NCBI GenBank assembly: GCA_029243845.1
Contig: JAQWRF010000293.1
Span: forward strand, 1-6,594
Origin: Planctomycetota bacterium
Lineage (GTDB): Bacteria > Planctomycetota > UBA1135
Direction: 5' to 3'
Length of the DNA: 6,594 bases
How positions within the stretch are numbered: position 1 is the first letter of the stretch; each line of letters begins with the position of its first letter. Shown here piece by piece: positions 1 to 6,111 of this stretch. The notes below the pieces were generated by a model. It was given only the letters and a program-made list of their open reading frames with translations, did no database searches and was not told where the DNA came from. Made by a program: the position numbers and the translations under genes.

Positions 1-1
1 A

Positions 2-562
2 TGCGCGCCATATGTAATCCATTGCGATGGTATTTCGAAAAGCTTTGCAGCGACTGGACTGCGCTGTGGATGGTTTGTTGCTCCACCGGCAATTACTAAA
101 AAGCTGGTTGCGCTTGGCACCCACCTTGGCACCTGGGCGCCCCTTCCTGTGCAAGTTGCTACTGCGCGCTGGCTGCGTAATCTGCCGGCAATTGACGACT
201 GGCGCAAGGACATGATCGGCCGCGTACGTAAGCGCCTTGACTGTCTGCACAATGGCCTTCAGCAGCTCAAAAACGATGGCTTTGCTTGCGATTCTATCGA
301 GCCACAAGGTGCGATTTACATCTCAGCACAATTCAAGCTTTCCGGCAAAACAACTCCATCAGGGACTGTGCTCGAGAATAACGACGACATCCGCTCGTAT
401 TTACTGCAAAACGCTGGCTTTGCCGTAGTACCTTTTGCAGCGTTTGGAGTCGACCCGGATGACGAAGATGGCTGGTTCCGCGCTAGTGTTGGCGCAGTGA
501 GCATTAGCGACCTTGAGAGTTGCCTGCCGCGCCTAAGAGAGGCATTACAGGCCTTAAATTAA
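2..562 (+). CDS. PLP-dependent aminotransferase, class I/II (C-terminal part, 5' end cut by window edge)
   Basis: The reading frame is open from the left edge to a TAA at 560-562, giving about 186 residues; the start lies outside the window. An internal ATG at 149 is in frame but is not the real start, because clear family sequence precedes it. The first residues hold the PLP-lysine motif of fold-type I aminotransferases (DGISKSFAATGLRCGW); the Schiff-base lysine is codon 38-40. The stretch GTHLGTWAPLPVQVA follows, then the C-terminal small domain with a WFRAS segment. Its arginine (codon 479-481) sits where family members bind the substrate alpha-carboxylate. By family knowledge it moves an amino group between an amino acid and a 2-oxo acid in the cytoplasm, most like the aspartate/aromatic subgroup. 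The exact substrate cannot be read from this fragment. It is not of the DegT/DnrJ/EryC1 type used on nucleotide sugars. The gene downstream is unrelated. Confidence 0.93.
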   Translation, partial: CAPYVIHCDGISKSFAATGLRCGWFVAPPAITKKLVALGTHLGTWAPLPVQVATARWLRNLPAIDDWRKDMIGRVRKRLDCLHNGLQQLKNDGFACDSIEPQGAIYISAQFKLSGKTTPSGTVLENNDDIRSYLLQNAGFAVVPFAAFGVDPDDEDGWFRASVGAVSISDLESCLPRLREALQALN

Positions 563-584
563 ATTATTATTACCTAATTTAATT
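557..584. terminator. AT-only inverted repeat at the aminotransferase stop codon; weak terminator candidate
   Basis: AATTAAATTA (557-566) and TAATTTAATT (575-584) are perfect 10-base inverted repeats around an 8-base loop, and they span the TAA stop. The stem has no G or C, and no clean T-run follows, so it is not a standard intrinsic terminator. It could help end the aminotransferase transcript or simply reflect AT-rich spacer sequence. Confidence 0.22.
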
Positions 585-626
585 CCTTAATCTCCCCTGA
601 TTTGGCGCTATTTCCCGTGAAATCCA

Positions 627-635
627 TGATATACT
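627..635 (+). promoter_or_regulatory. Possible extended -10 promoter for the exported-protein gene
   Basis: TGATATACT matches the extended -10 pattern (TGn followed by TATACT, one mismatch to TATAAT). No good -35 box lies 16-18 bases upstream; TTTGGC at 601-606 is too far away. A start site about 7 bases after the -10 would fall at 641-643, next to the ATG at 643, so the transcript could be leaderless. This fits the lack of any Shine-Dalgarno-like sequence before that ATG. Confidence 0.4.
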
Positions 636-642
636 CAGCATT

Positions 643-720
643 ATGAACGTACATAATAGTTTGATGCAATCGTTACTGCACGCACTAATACCCCTGCTAC
701 TCTGCTTGAGCGCTAATGCG
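643..720 (+). other. Predicted Sec signal peptide of the exported protein
   Basis: Residues 1-26 contain a run of Leu, Ile, Ala and Pro (LLHALIPLLLCL) followed by SANA, with likely cleavage after Ala26 to leave QEAG at the mature N-terminus. The residues before the cysteine (LLL) do not fit a lipobox. The N-terminal segment has no Lys or Arg, only His, which is unusual for a Sec signal. Confidence 0.75.
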
Positions 721-2085
721 CAGGAGGCGGGGTACCATGTTGATGATACCATTGAGCTGGCTACCTTGGGTAATGGAAACGCGGATCACGCAGCCATTGC
801 AATCAACCATTTTGGCGACACTGTCATCGTCAATCACACAAGCGCTACTTCCACGCAAAAAGCTGTTGAGCTAAACGCATTGGCTCCGCTCGGAATGGCT
901 CGAAGTGATGGCTTCAAACTATTCAATACTCGCCAGTTGGCAGACCCTAGCCTTAATATCTTTGGTGTCGGTAATGACCATTGCTCAAAGCCAGACGTCG
1001 AGAGCCTGGGCGACGGTTCGTTTTTAGCCGTCTGGTCAAGGCATGACCTCTCTGGCGTTCAACCCTCGAGAATCGAAATCTGTAAAATCAGTACACGTAA
1101 TATTTTCGGTAACCTCTTGCCGCAAGTCCGGATACTCAGCACTCGTACTGGAGAGGGCTTTCTCCTTGATGACACCTCAAACTCTGGCGATGCGGGTTTT
1201 ATGCCAGATATTGCAAGCTCAAAGGCTGCTGGTAGCACAAAGGCTATGGTTGTTTTTGCTCATGAGCAGAGTGCGTACATATCACAGACCAATACTTTTC
1301 GAGATTACGACCTAAGGGTCAAAAAAATCTATTGGCCACCCGATAGCTCTTCACCCACTCTGGGGCCATTAGTTACTCTCGAAACAAACATTCCTCTCGA
1401 CAATGCAAATACTGAAGCATATGCTGGAGGATTGGTGCTACCGGACGCTGTAATAGACGATGTGGGCGCACTGACCATCGTCTACGAAAGCTATGTAATC
1501 GCTCCTCATCACGGGCATTTTGGCCCTCCAGAAGGATCCATTCAACTTCGTCGCTACTCACCAAACCTCTCCCTTTTAAACGAAATAACGTTTCACGGTC
1601 ACGGCACTGAGCGCCATCAGCGAAGACCTATGATTGCTACTTCCGACCAAGATGCAACCAATAAATTAATTTTAGGCTGGAACGATATCGACGATAATCG
1701 CTCTCTGGCTCATCGCGCACAGTTTCGCTCAGTAACCTTTACCGGAAACACCTCCGGCTACACCACCCCAACGGTTATTCCATGGGATGAATCGTTCGGC
1801 CACAAAGATGATTTGGTAAACGTTGCCATGTCTAGGTACTCTAAATTAGTCATGGCTACACGCACTTTGCTTAATCGCAAAGTATTATATGGCACGTTAA
1901 TGCAGACCCGGAGACCTCCTGCAACCAACGAATTCGCGCCTAACAGCGACCAGCCTTGGCGACCAGCAATGGCTATTCATGATTTACCTGATTCTCGCGG
2001 CCTTAACTACCTTTGCTTTGAAGGACCTTCCGCCAGCGACCCATCTCTAAATAGAATTCATCTAACTATTCATATATTGCGCTAA
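643..2085 (+). CDS. Exported protein of unknown function, possible seven-bladed beta-propeller
   Basis: I do not recognise a family. The 480-residue product starts with a hydrophobic segment (about residues 9-23) ending in ANA before Q27, a typical signal peptidase I site, so it is probably exported to the periplasm or beyond. There is no lipobox and no other membrane segment. About seven similar units recur: residues 47-64, 117-132, 188-206, 267-283, 329-347, 391-407 and 440-460. Most have a Pro-x-Val/Ile/Met beginning, a polar or Gly-containing turn, and a hydrophobic strand often ending in an aromatic residue (for example PDVESLGDGSFLAVWS). The pattern and the 49-79 residue spacing suggest a beta-propeller; this is inference. 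I see no catalytic motif. The first ATG is taken as the start: a stop lies in frame at 598-600, and no ATG, GTG or TTG lies between. ATG 664 (Met8) is an alternative. The 3' end overlaps trmB by 24 bp on the opposite strand. Confidence 0.85.
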   Translation: MNVHNSLMQSLLHALIPLLLCLSANAQEAGYHVDDTIELATLGNGNADHAAIAINHFGDTVIVNHTSATSTQKAVELNALAPLGMARSDGFKLFNTRQLADPSLNIFGVGNDHCSKPDVESLGDGSFLAVWSRHDLSGVQPSRIEICKISTRNIFGNLLPQVRILSTRTGEGFLLDDTSNSGDAGFMPDIASSKAAGSTKAMVVFAHEQSAYISQTNTFRDYDLRVKKIYWPPDSSSPTLGPLVTLETNIPLDNANTEAYAGGLVLPDAVIDDVGALTIVYESYVIAPHHGHFGPPEGSIQLRRYSPNLSLLNEITFHGHGTERHQRRPMIATSDQDATNKLILGWNDIDDNRSLAHRAQFRSVTFTGNTSGYTTPTVIPWDESFGHKDDLVNVAMSRYSKLVMATRTLLNRKVLYGTLMQTRRPPATNEFAPNSDQPWRPAMAIHDLPDSRGLNYLCFEGPSASDPSLNRIHLTIHILR

Positions 2086-3015
2086 GCTTTCCTGTAGTTG
2101 ATGAACCGCGAAGCGGACTGCTGGCGTGTAATACGGATACGGACAGTCATCTATTGATATAACACAACTTCCGTCTTTGCGCGTGCGTAAACGGGTGTAG
2201 AAGAACTGAGTAAAGGAATCGTCAGATGCAACCATTCGCAGGACAAAACCTTGCTCAATGCTCATGACTTCTTTCACTTGCGCTGAGAGGTCCCCCTCCG
2301 AGAAGCGTTGGTTGACTAATGACGACAACTGCTCGGTTGTAGGTAAGCTTGGTAGATTAAGAAAGTCCATTTCACTATTGAGGAAAAACCGTGGTGCAGG
2401 TTTAGGGGTATTTAAAGTTGCGACTACGCGAAAAGTTTCACGCTTATCGGCTTGCCATTTTTTTTCGTAGCGCGTCAAAAATGGGCGGTGGGGATTAGTT
2501 TCTAATGGTGATACAGTAAAGGCAGGGTTGTCGCTGAAGTGTTTGTAACAGTCTTCGGCGTACCACTGTTGATCACTCACCAGCTCGAATATTGCTCCAG
2601 GTTTTAGTACATCTGCGACAGTTTCGGTCAGCATTGGGCTGGCAATGCGATGCTTGGCGTGACGGTCTTTGGGCCACGGCATCGGAAACTGCATCAAAAT
2701 GTAATCAAGTGATTGCGGCGCAAATAATTCACGCAGTAAATAGCGCGCATCTCCAAGAATCAAACGAACGTTATCAATAGATTGAGTGTGCATAATTTTG
2801 CTGCCGCGCCCAATGGATTCTGGTGGCAATTCGATGCCAATGTAGTTGCAATCGGGATTTTTCTTCGCCATGTATGCCAGATACTCACCGCCGCCAAAAC
2901 CTATTTCTACGGCTAATGGTCCGCCGCGATCAAACACAGACTGCGACGTCAAAGGCAACGGCATATGCTGTGGCAGGGCCTGGTAGCGCTCGATTGCTGC
3001 TGCGTAAGGTTTCAT
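2062..3015 (-). CDS. trmB: tRNA (guanine-N7-)-methyltransferase, long variant with C-terminal extension
   Basis: TrmB uses S-adenosylmethionine to make m7G, usually at position 46 of the tRNA variable loop, in the cytoplasm. The SAM-binding start (VEIGFGGGEYL, residues 36-46), an acidic strand end (GIELP, 60-64), GDA (88-90), a PWPKDRHAKHR segment (113-123), SD (147-148) and TRYE (181-184) follow family order. In the usual FPDPW motif the aspartate is Met112, giving FPMPW. Asp148, Thr181 and Glu184 match conserved positions of E. coli TrmB. The protein has 317 residues against roughly 210-240 for common TrmB. The excess is a C-terminal region from about residue 200; epsilonproteobacterial TrmB has a similar layout and a non-Asp residue in this motif (from memory). 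The ATG lies 1 nt after the dehydrogenase stop, with no clear Shine-Dalgarno, so translation is probably coupled. It is the last gene of the operon and overlaps the convergent gene by 24 bp. Confidence 0.88.
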   Translation of the reverse strand: MKPYAAAIERYQALPQHMPLPLTSQSVFDRGGPLAVEIGFGGGEYLAYMAKKNPDCNYIGIELPPESIGRGSKIMHTQSIDNVRLILGDARYLLRELFAPQSLDYILMQFPMPWPKDRHAKHRIASPMLTETVADVLKPGAIFELVSDQQWYAEDCYKHFSDNPAFTVSPLETNPHRPFLTRYEKKWQADKRETFRVVATLNTPKPAPRFFLNSEMDFLNLPSLPTTEQLSSLVNQRFSEGDLSAQVKEVMSIEQGFVLRMVASDDSFTQFFYTRLRTRKDGSCVISIDDCPYPYYTPAVRFAVHQLQESLAQYMNS

Positions 3016-3016
3016 T

Positions 3017-4000
3017 TTACGACCACTGACACTCTTCTAAAGCCTTCATGACTTGATGGGCAACAGTAACGGCATGCATGCCTTCGACACCAGTAACTAC
3101 ATTAGAGTCTTTACCCTCAACTGCGGCTATAAACTCAGTCAACTCAGCGCGTAGCGGCTCGTCGTCGTTAAGGTGCAACTCTTCAATGTCTAGAAGTTTG
3201 CCGAATTCGGCTTGCGGGTTATCCGATTGAGAGATTTCCTTCAGCATTTCTGGCGAGAATTTTTCTGACTTCTTTACCAGCAAGGCATATTTCTCTTGAG
3301 AGTCTACCGACAAATAAGAGTCTGGACCAAACACCCTGAAACGTCGCATTGGCTTCAAGCTCAAGCGTGAAGCCGTTAGGTTAGCCACTGCGCCGTTTGC
3401 ATAACGAATGCGCGCTGAGGCAATATCTTCGCTTGGGCTAAAAGTAGCGCCACCAACGGCGTCGACAGCAACGACTTCAGATTGTGTCCAGGCGTTTGCT
3501 AGGTCTATATCGTGAATCATTAAATCAAGGACAACTCCGACATCCGTTGAGCGAAATGAATATGGTGCTAAACGGTGCGCTTCAATGAAACGCGCTTCGA
3601 TGCCCAACTCAATGGCACGTTTAACCGCGGGGTTAAAGCGCTCGACATGCCCCACGGCAACAAAAGTTTGATTCGCCTCGGCGCAATCAATAATGCGTTG
3701 ACAAGTTTCGGGGTCTGGAGCCATTGGCTTTTCAATCAAGCACGCCACCTTAGCTTCTAGCAGCGGAATCGCGCATTTTTCGTGCAACACTGTTGGCACG
3801 GCAATCACCGCCATATCGAGCTGCTGAGGGACTCCATTCAAGTCTGGAAGCCATTGGGTGTTACATGACTCGGCAATTGCTTGCCCTTGCTGCGGATCAG
3901 GGTCAACGACAGCTACGAGTTCGACATTGTCCATTTCAGACAAAATGCGCGCGTGGTGGCGCCCGAGATGCCCCACGCCGATTACTGCTATTTTAAGCAC
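3017..4000 (-). CDS. Gfo/Idh/MocA-family NAD(P)-dependent dehydrogenase; candidate UDP-GlcNAc 3-dehydrogenase (GnnA-like)
   Basis: This 327-residue protein has the two-domain Gfo/Idh/MocA layout. An N-terminal Rossmann domain starts at residue 4 with GVGHLG (8-13). The EKP motif (90-92) supplies the usual active-site lysine (Lys91). GHVERFNPA follows at 117-125, then DLMIHDIDL (159-167), whose Asp159 and His163 match the family's D-x3-H pair. All expected catalytic residues are present. The family oxidises or reduces sugars and sugar nucleotides. Its place directly after lpxA suggests a lipid A role. In Acidithiobacillus ferrooxidans, GnnA of this family oxidises the 3-hydroxyl of UDP-GlcNAc and GnnB then aminates it. 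That function is inferred here from context, and no GnnB is in the window. The start is GTG: the Rossmann strand begins three codons later, and a Shine-Dalgarno-like AGAAGG lies 8 nt upstream. It starts 1 nt after the lpxA stop and ends 1 nt before trmB. Confidence 0.9.
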   Translation of the reverse strand: MLKIAVIGVGHLGRHHARILSEMDNVELVAVVDPDPQQGQAIAESCNTQWLPDLNGVPQQLDMAVIAVPTVLHEKCAIPLLEAKVACLIEKPMAPDPETCQRIIDCAEANQTFVAVGHVERFNPAVKRAIELGIEARFIEAHRLAPYSFRSTDVGVVLDLMIHDIDLANAWTQSEVVAVDAVGGATFSPSEDIASARIRYANGAVANLTASRLSLKPMRRFRVFGPDSYLSVDSQEKYALLVKKSEKFSPEMLKEISQSDNPQAEFGKLLDIEELHLNDDEPLRAELTEFIAAVEGKDSNVVTGVEGMHAVTVAHQVMKALEECQWS

Positions 4001-4001
4001 T

Positions 4002-4820
4002 TTACAGACCTTCTTCTAGATTTCTACGAAGTGATTCGCGGTAACGGCCCTGAAAGCCCCTATCCATCTCGCGCAAGAAAGCAATGAGGCGACGTGTATC
4101 TGGCAACAAATTAGTTTCTGATTCCATTGTTTGAATAGCGACAGTCGTTGGAGTTTCATCGGCAATCAAGCGGCGAAAGGCATCGCGTAATTCAGCAATG
4201 GCCTCTTTAGAGTATTCGCGACGTTTTAATCCGACAACGTTGACTCCGCGTGCGCGAGCTGGCGCACCTTCAGCAATCATAAATGGTGGAATGTCTTGAA
4301 TGACGCGCGCCATGCCACCGACCATTGCTAAAGTGCCAATAGTCACAAAGTGATTAACTGCCGCACCACCGGAAACTATCGCATTGCTTTCCACGCGGAC
4401 GTGCCCTGCTAGCAAAACGTTGTTGCCTAAGATCACGTTATCTTCAATCACGCAGTCGTGAGCGACATGCGCACATGCCATGATTAAGTTCTTGTTGCCC
4501 ATAGATGTAATCCATGAACCCGCTGCCGTACCAATATTAATCGTAACGAATTCGCGAACAATGTTTTCGTCGCCGATAATAAGCGCCGATTCTTCTCCGG
4601 CATACTTGAGATCTTGCGGTAATCCGCCAACCGCACACTGACCCACAAAATGGTTGTTTTCGCCTATAGTCGTACGTCCTTGAATCGTAACGTGGGGCCC
4701 TAAAATAGTGCCGGCACCAATGCGTACATTACTTCCGACATAACAGAACGGGCCAACAGTCACATTGCTATCAAGCTCAGCCCCTGGCGACACGAATGAA
4801 CTCTCGTGGATATTACTCAT
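4002..4820 (-). CDS. lpxA: Acyl-[ACP]--UDP-N-acetylglucosamine O-acyltransferase
   Basis: LpxA catalyses the first step of lipid A synthesis in the cytoplasm, moving a 3-hydroxyacyl chain from ACP to the 3 position of UDP-GlcNAc. At 272 residues it is slightly longer than E. coli LpxA (262). Residues 1 to about 190 form the hexapeptide-repeat left-handed beta-helix, and a helical C-terminal domain follows. Landmarks that align with E. coli are QDLKYAGE (69-76), AHVAHDC (117-123) with catalytic His121 (E. coli His125), AGH (138-140), MVGG (166-169) and NVVGLKRR (194-201). Gly169 matches E. coli Gly173, the residue linked to acceptance of longer (C14) acyl chains. Three pocket positions differ: E. 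coli His99, His160 and Gln161 are Asn95, Asn156 and His157. The ATG overlaps the lpxC-fabZ stop by 4 nt (ATGA), so translation is probably coupled. The pairing with the downstream dehydrogenase leaves open that the acceptor is the 3-amino analogue. Confidence 0.97.
   Translation of the reverse strand: MSNIHESSFVSPGAELDSNVTVGPFCYVGSNVRIGAGTILGPHVTIQGRTTIGENNHFVGQCAVGGLPQDLKYAGEESALIIGDENIVREFVTINIGTAAGSWITSMGNKNLIMACAHVAHDCVIEDNVILGNNVLLAGHVRVESNAIVSGGAAVNHFVTIGTLAMVGGMARVIQDIPPFMIAEGAPARARGVNVVGLKRREYSKEAIAELRDAFRRLIADETPTTVAIQTMESETNLLPDTRRLIAFLREMDRGFQGRYRESLRRNLEEGL
4009..4014 (-). promoter_or_regulatory. Shine-Dalgarno-like site deciding the GTG start of the dehydrogenase
   Basis: Read on the minus strand, AGAAGG lies 8 nt before the GTG at 4000-3998, inside the last codons of lpxA. 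It is the clearest ribosome-binding sequence at any gene start in the window and supports the GTG over any later ATG. Confidence 0.5.
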
Positions 4821-6109
4821 GTACTTGACACCATCGCGAATGAAAGAACCGCTTCGGAGACGATACGTTTACCGACTTTAGCCTGCGCCTTAATGGATGC
4901 GCGCGAACGATTCATACGCAAAGTTTCTACTTCTAGATAAAGTTGATCGCCAGGCACGACTCCGCCGCGAAAACGAACTTTATCGATTGCCGCCAACACC
5001 ACTAGCTTGCCAGTGTTGTCCATTTTGCGTTGCAACAGAAAGCCTGAGAGTTGAGCCAAAGCTTCTAGTTGCAATACGCCGGGCATCAGTGGTTGATCAG
5101 GAAAGTGACCGCCAAAGAAAGGCTCGTTAATAGTCACATTCTTAATGCCAACTGCACGACGCCATCCTTCAACACGTAACACGCGGTCGATAAGCAAAAA
5201 TGGGTAACGATGAGGCAACAAGCGCATAACGTCTTGAATGTCATAACCGTCTTCATTAATTTCGTCCGACACAGCAAACATCTCGTATTCGGAGAGGATG
5301 TGCTGTGCAAGCGACTGGTTAAGCACATGACCCGATTTACGTGCGATGATGTCGCCATGAATTTCAACTCCGGCAAGCGCTAAGTCGCCGATTAAGTCGG
5401 CAATCTTATGGCGAGTGGGTTCGCATGGCATGCGCATGTCGACGCTAGTGTCGCCGCCAAGCACCACGGTGTTCTCGGCGGTTGCACCTTTGCCAAAACC
5501 CGCATCAAGCAACGATTCAATTTCTTCGGCAAGTACAAAAGTACGTGCCGGTGCAATTTCAGAGAAATAATCGTCAGTAGCTAAGTCAAAGCTAACGGGA
5601 GAAGCATCGATTCCGTCGGGATACTCTGGGATATAGCTAATCTTCAAGCCGTCACCTGATGGCGGCAGCAAAACAATCTCGCAATTCTCATCACGAATCA
5701 CATGGGCATTAACCACCTCGAATACACGCCGCTGCTGCTTCTGCTCAACAACAACGCCTGACTTAAGCAACTCGGCGTAAGGTAATGGCGAGCCATCCAT
5801 GCCTGGCAACTCAGGGCCAGAAACGGTGACCACTAGATTGTCTACGCCAAGACCATGACAAGCCGACAACAAATGTTCGACCATGCCAACTTGCGCAGGA
5901 CCTTCGCGCAACACAGTACGGCGCTGTGATGATGACAAGTGCCCTGCAAGTGCTGGCACATCAGGGCTATCATCGAGGTCGCTGCGGCGGAAAATGATTC
6001 CAGTCCCAGCAACCGCAGGTTCAAGAAGCAAAGTCACACCTTCGCCAGAATGAAGAGTTACCCCTTCAACGCCGACGGACTTTTTGATTGTGCGTTGCTT
6101 GCGTGCCAT
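4817..6109 (-). CDS. lpxC-fabZ: Bifunctional LpxC-FabZ fusion: UDP-3-O-acyl-GlcNAc deacetylase / 3-hydroxyacyl-ACP dehydratase
   Basis: This 430-residue chain joins two enzymes. Residues 1 to about 275 are LpxC, the zinc deacetylase that commits the pathway to lipid A. It starts with QRTIKK, has VEHLLSA with Glu78 and zinc ligand His79, MDGS (104-107), ARTF (188-191), RHKIADLIGD with His234, Lys235 and Asp238, and KSGH with His261. These correspond to the E. coli zinc ligands and catalytic residues. After a short linker, residues from about 288 are FabZ, the hot-dog dehydratase of fatty acid elongation: LLPHRYPFLLIDRV (297-310) and GGHFPDQPLMPGVLQLEALAQ at 333-353, written here as GHFP then MPGVL, with catalytic His335 and Glu349 in the normal 14-residue spacing. 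Both halves look active. Such fusions are known in Bacteroidetes and PVC bacteria. The ATG lies 2 nt after the ompH stop with no Shine-Dalgarno, and the end overlaps lpxA by 4 nt. Confidence 0.97.
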   Translation of the reverse strand: MARKQRTIKKSVGVEGVTLHSGEGVTLLLEPAVAGTGIIFRRSDLDDSPDVPALAGHLSSSQRRTVLREGPAQVGMVEHLLSACHGLGVDNLVVTVSGPELPGMDGSPLPYAELLKSGVVVEQKQQRRVFEVVNAHVIRDENCEIVLLPPSGDGLKISYIPEYPDGIDASPVSFDLATDDYFSEIAPARTFVLAEEIESLLDAGFGKGATAENTVVLGGDTSVDMRMPCEPTRHKIADLIGDLALAGVEIHGDIIARKSGHVLNQSLAQHILSEYEMFAVSDEINEDGYDIQDVMRLLPHRYPFLLIDRVLRVEGWRRAVGIKNVTINEPFFGGHFPDQPLMPGVLQLEALAQLSGFLLQRKMDNTGKLVVLAAIDKVRFRGGVVPGDQLYLEVETLRMNRSRASIKAQAKVGKRIVSEAVLSFAMVSST

Positions 6110-6111
6110 AT

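Noticed and set aside
149..562. ATG at 149 as the start of a 137-residue gene
   Set aside because: The same frame is open to the left edge and codes for the PLP-lysine motif upstream of 149, so this is the tail of a larger aminotransferase gene.
2..562. The aminotransferase as the missing GnnB partner of the dehydrogenase
   Set aside because: Its motifs are those of class I/II amino acid aminotransferases, not the DegT/DnrJ/EryC1 class. It is also on the other strand and separated by an unrelated gene.
601..606. TTTGGC as the -35 box for the promoter at 627-635
   Set aside because: The gap to the -10 hexamer is 23 bases, well outside the usual 16-18.
599..624. GATTT/AAATC inverted repeat in the spacer as an operator
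   Set aside because: Arms are 5 bp with a 16-base loop, which is expected by chance in AT-rich sequence.
2106..2116. CCGC-GAA-GCGG mini-hairpin, 20 bp downstream of the exported-protein stop, as a terminator
   Set aside because: The stem is only 4 bp, no T-run follows, and it lies inside trmB coding sequence. The GCGAAGC core is known to be very stable in DNA, but a chance match is the simpler explanation.
2062..3015. TrmB as a decaying pseudogene because of Met112
   Set aside because: The frame is intact over 317 codons, and other motif residues and the C-terminal extension look well formed. Divergence is more likely than decay.
5134..6024. Antisense and out-of-frame open frames within lpxC-fabZ, for example 5134-5376 and 5842-6024
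   Set aside because: They overlap a gene with full catalytic motifs, show no recognisable protein features and have no start signals of their own. The same holds for similar small frames inside the other genes.
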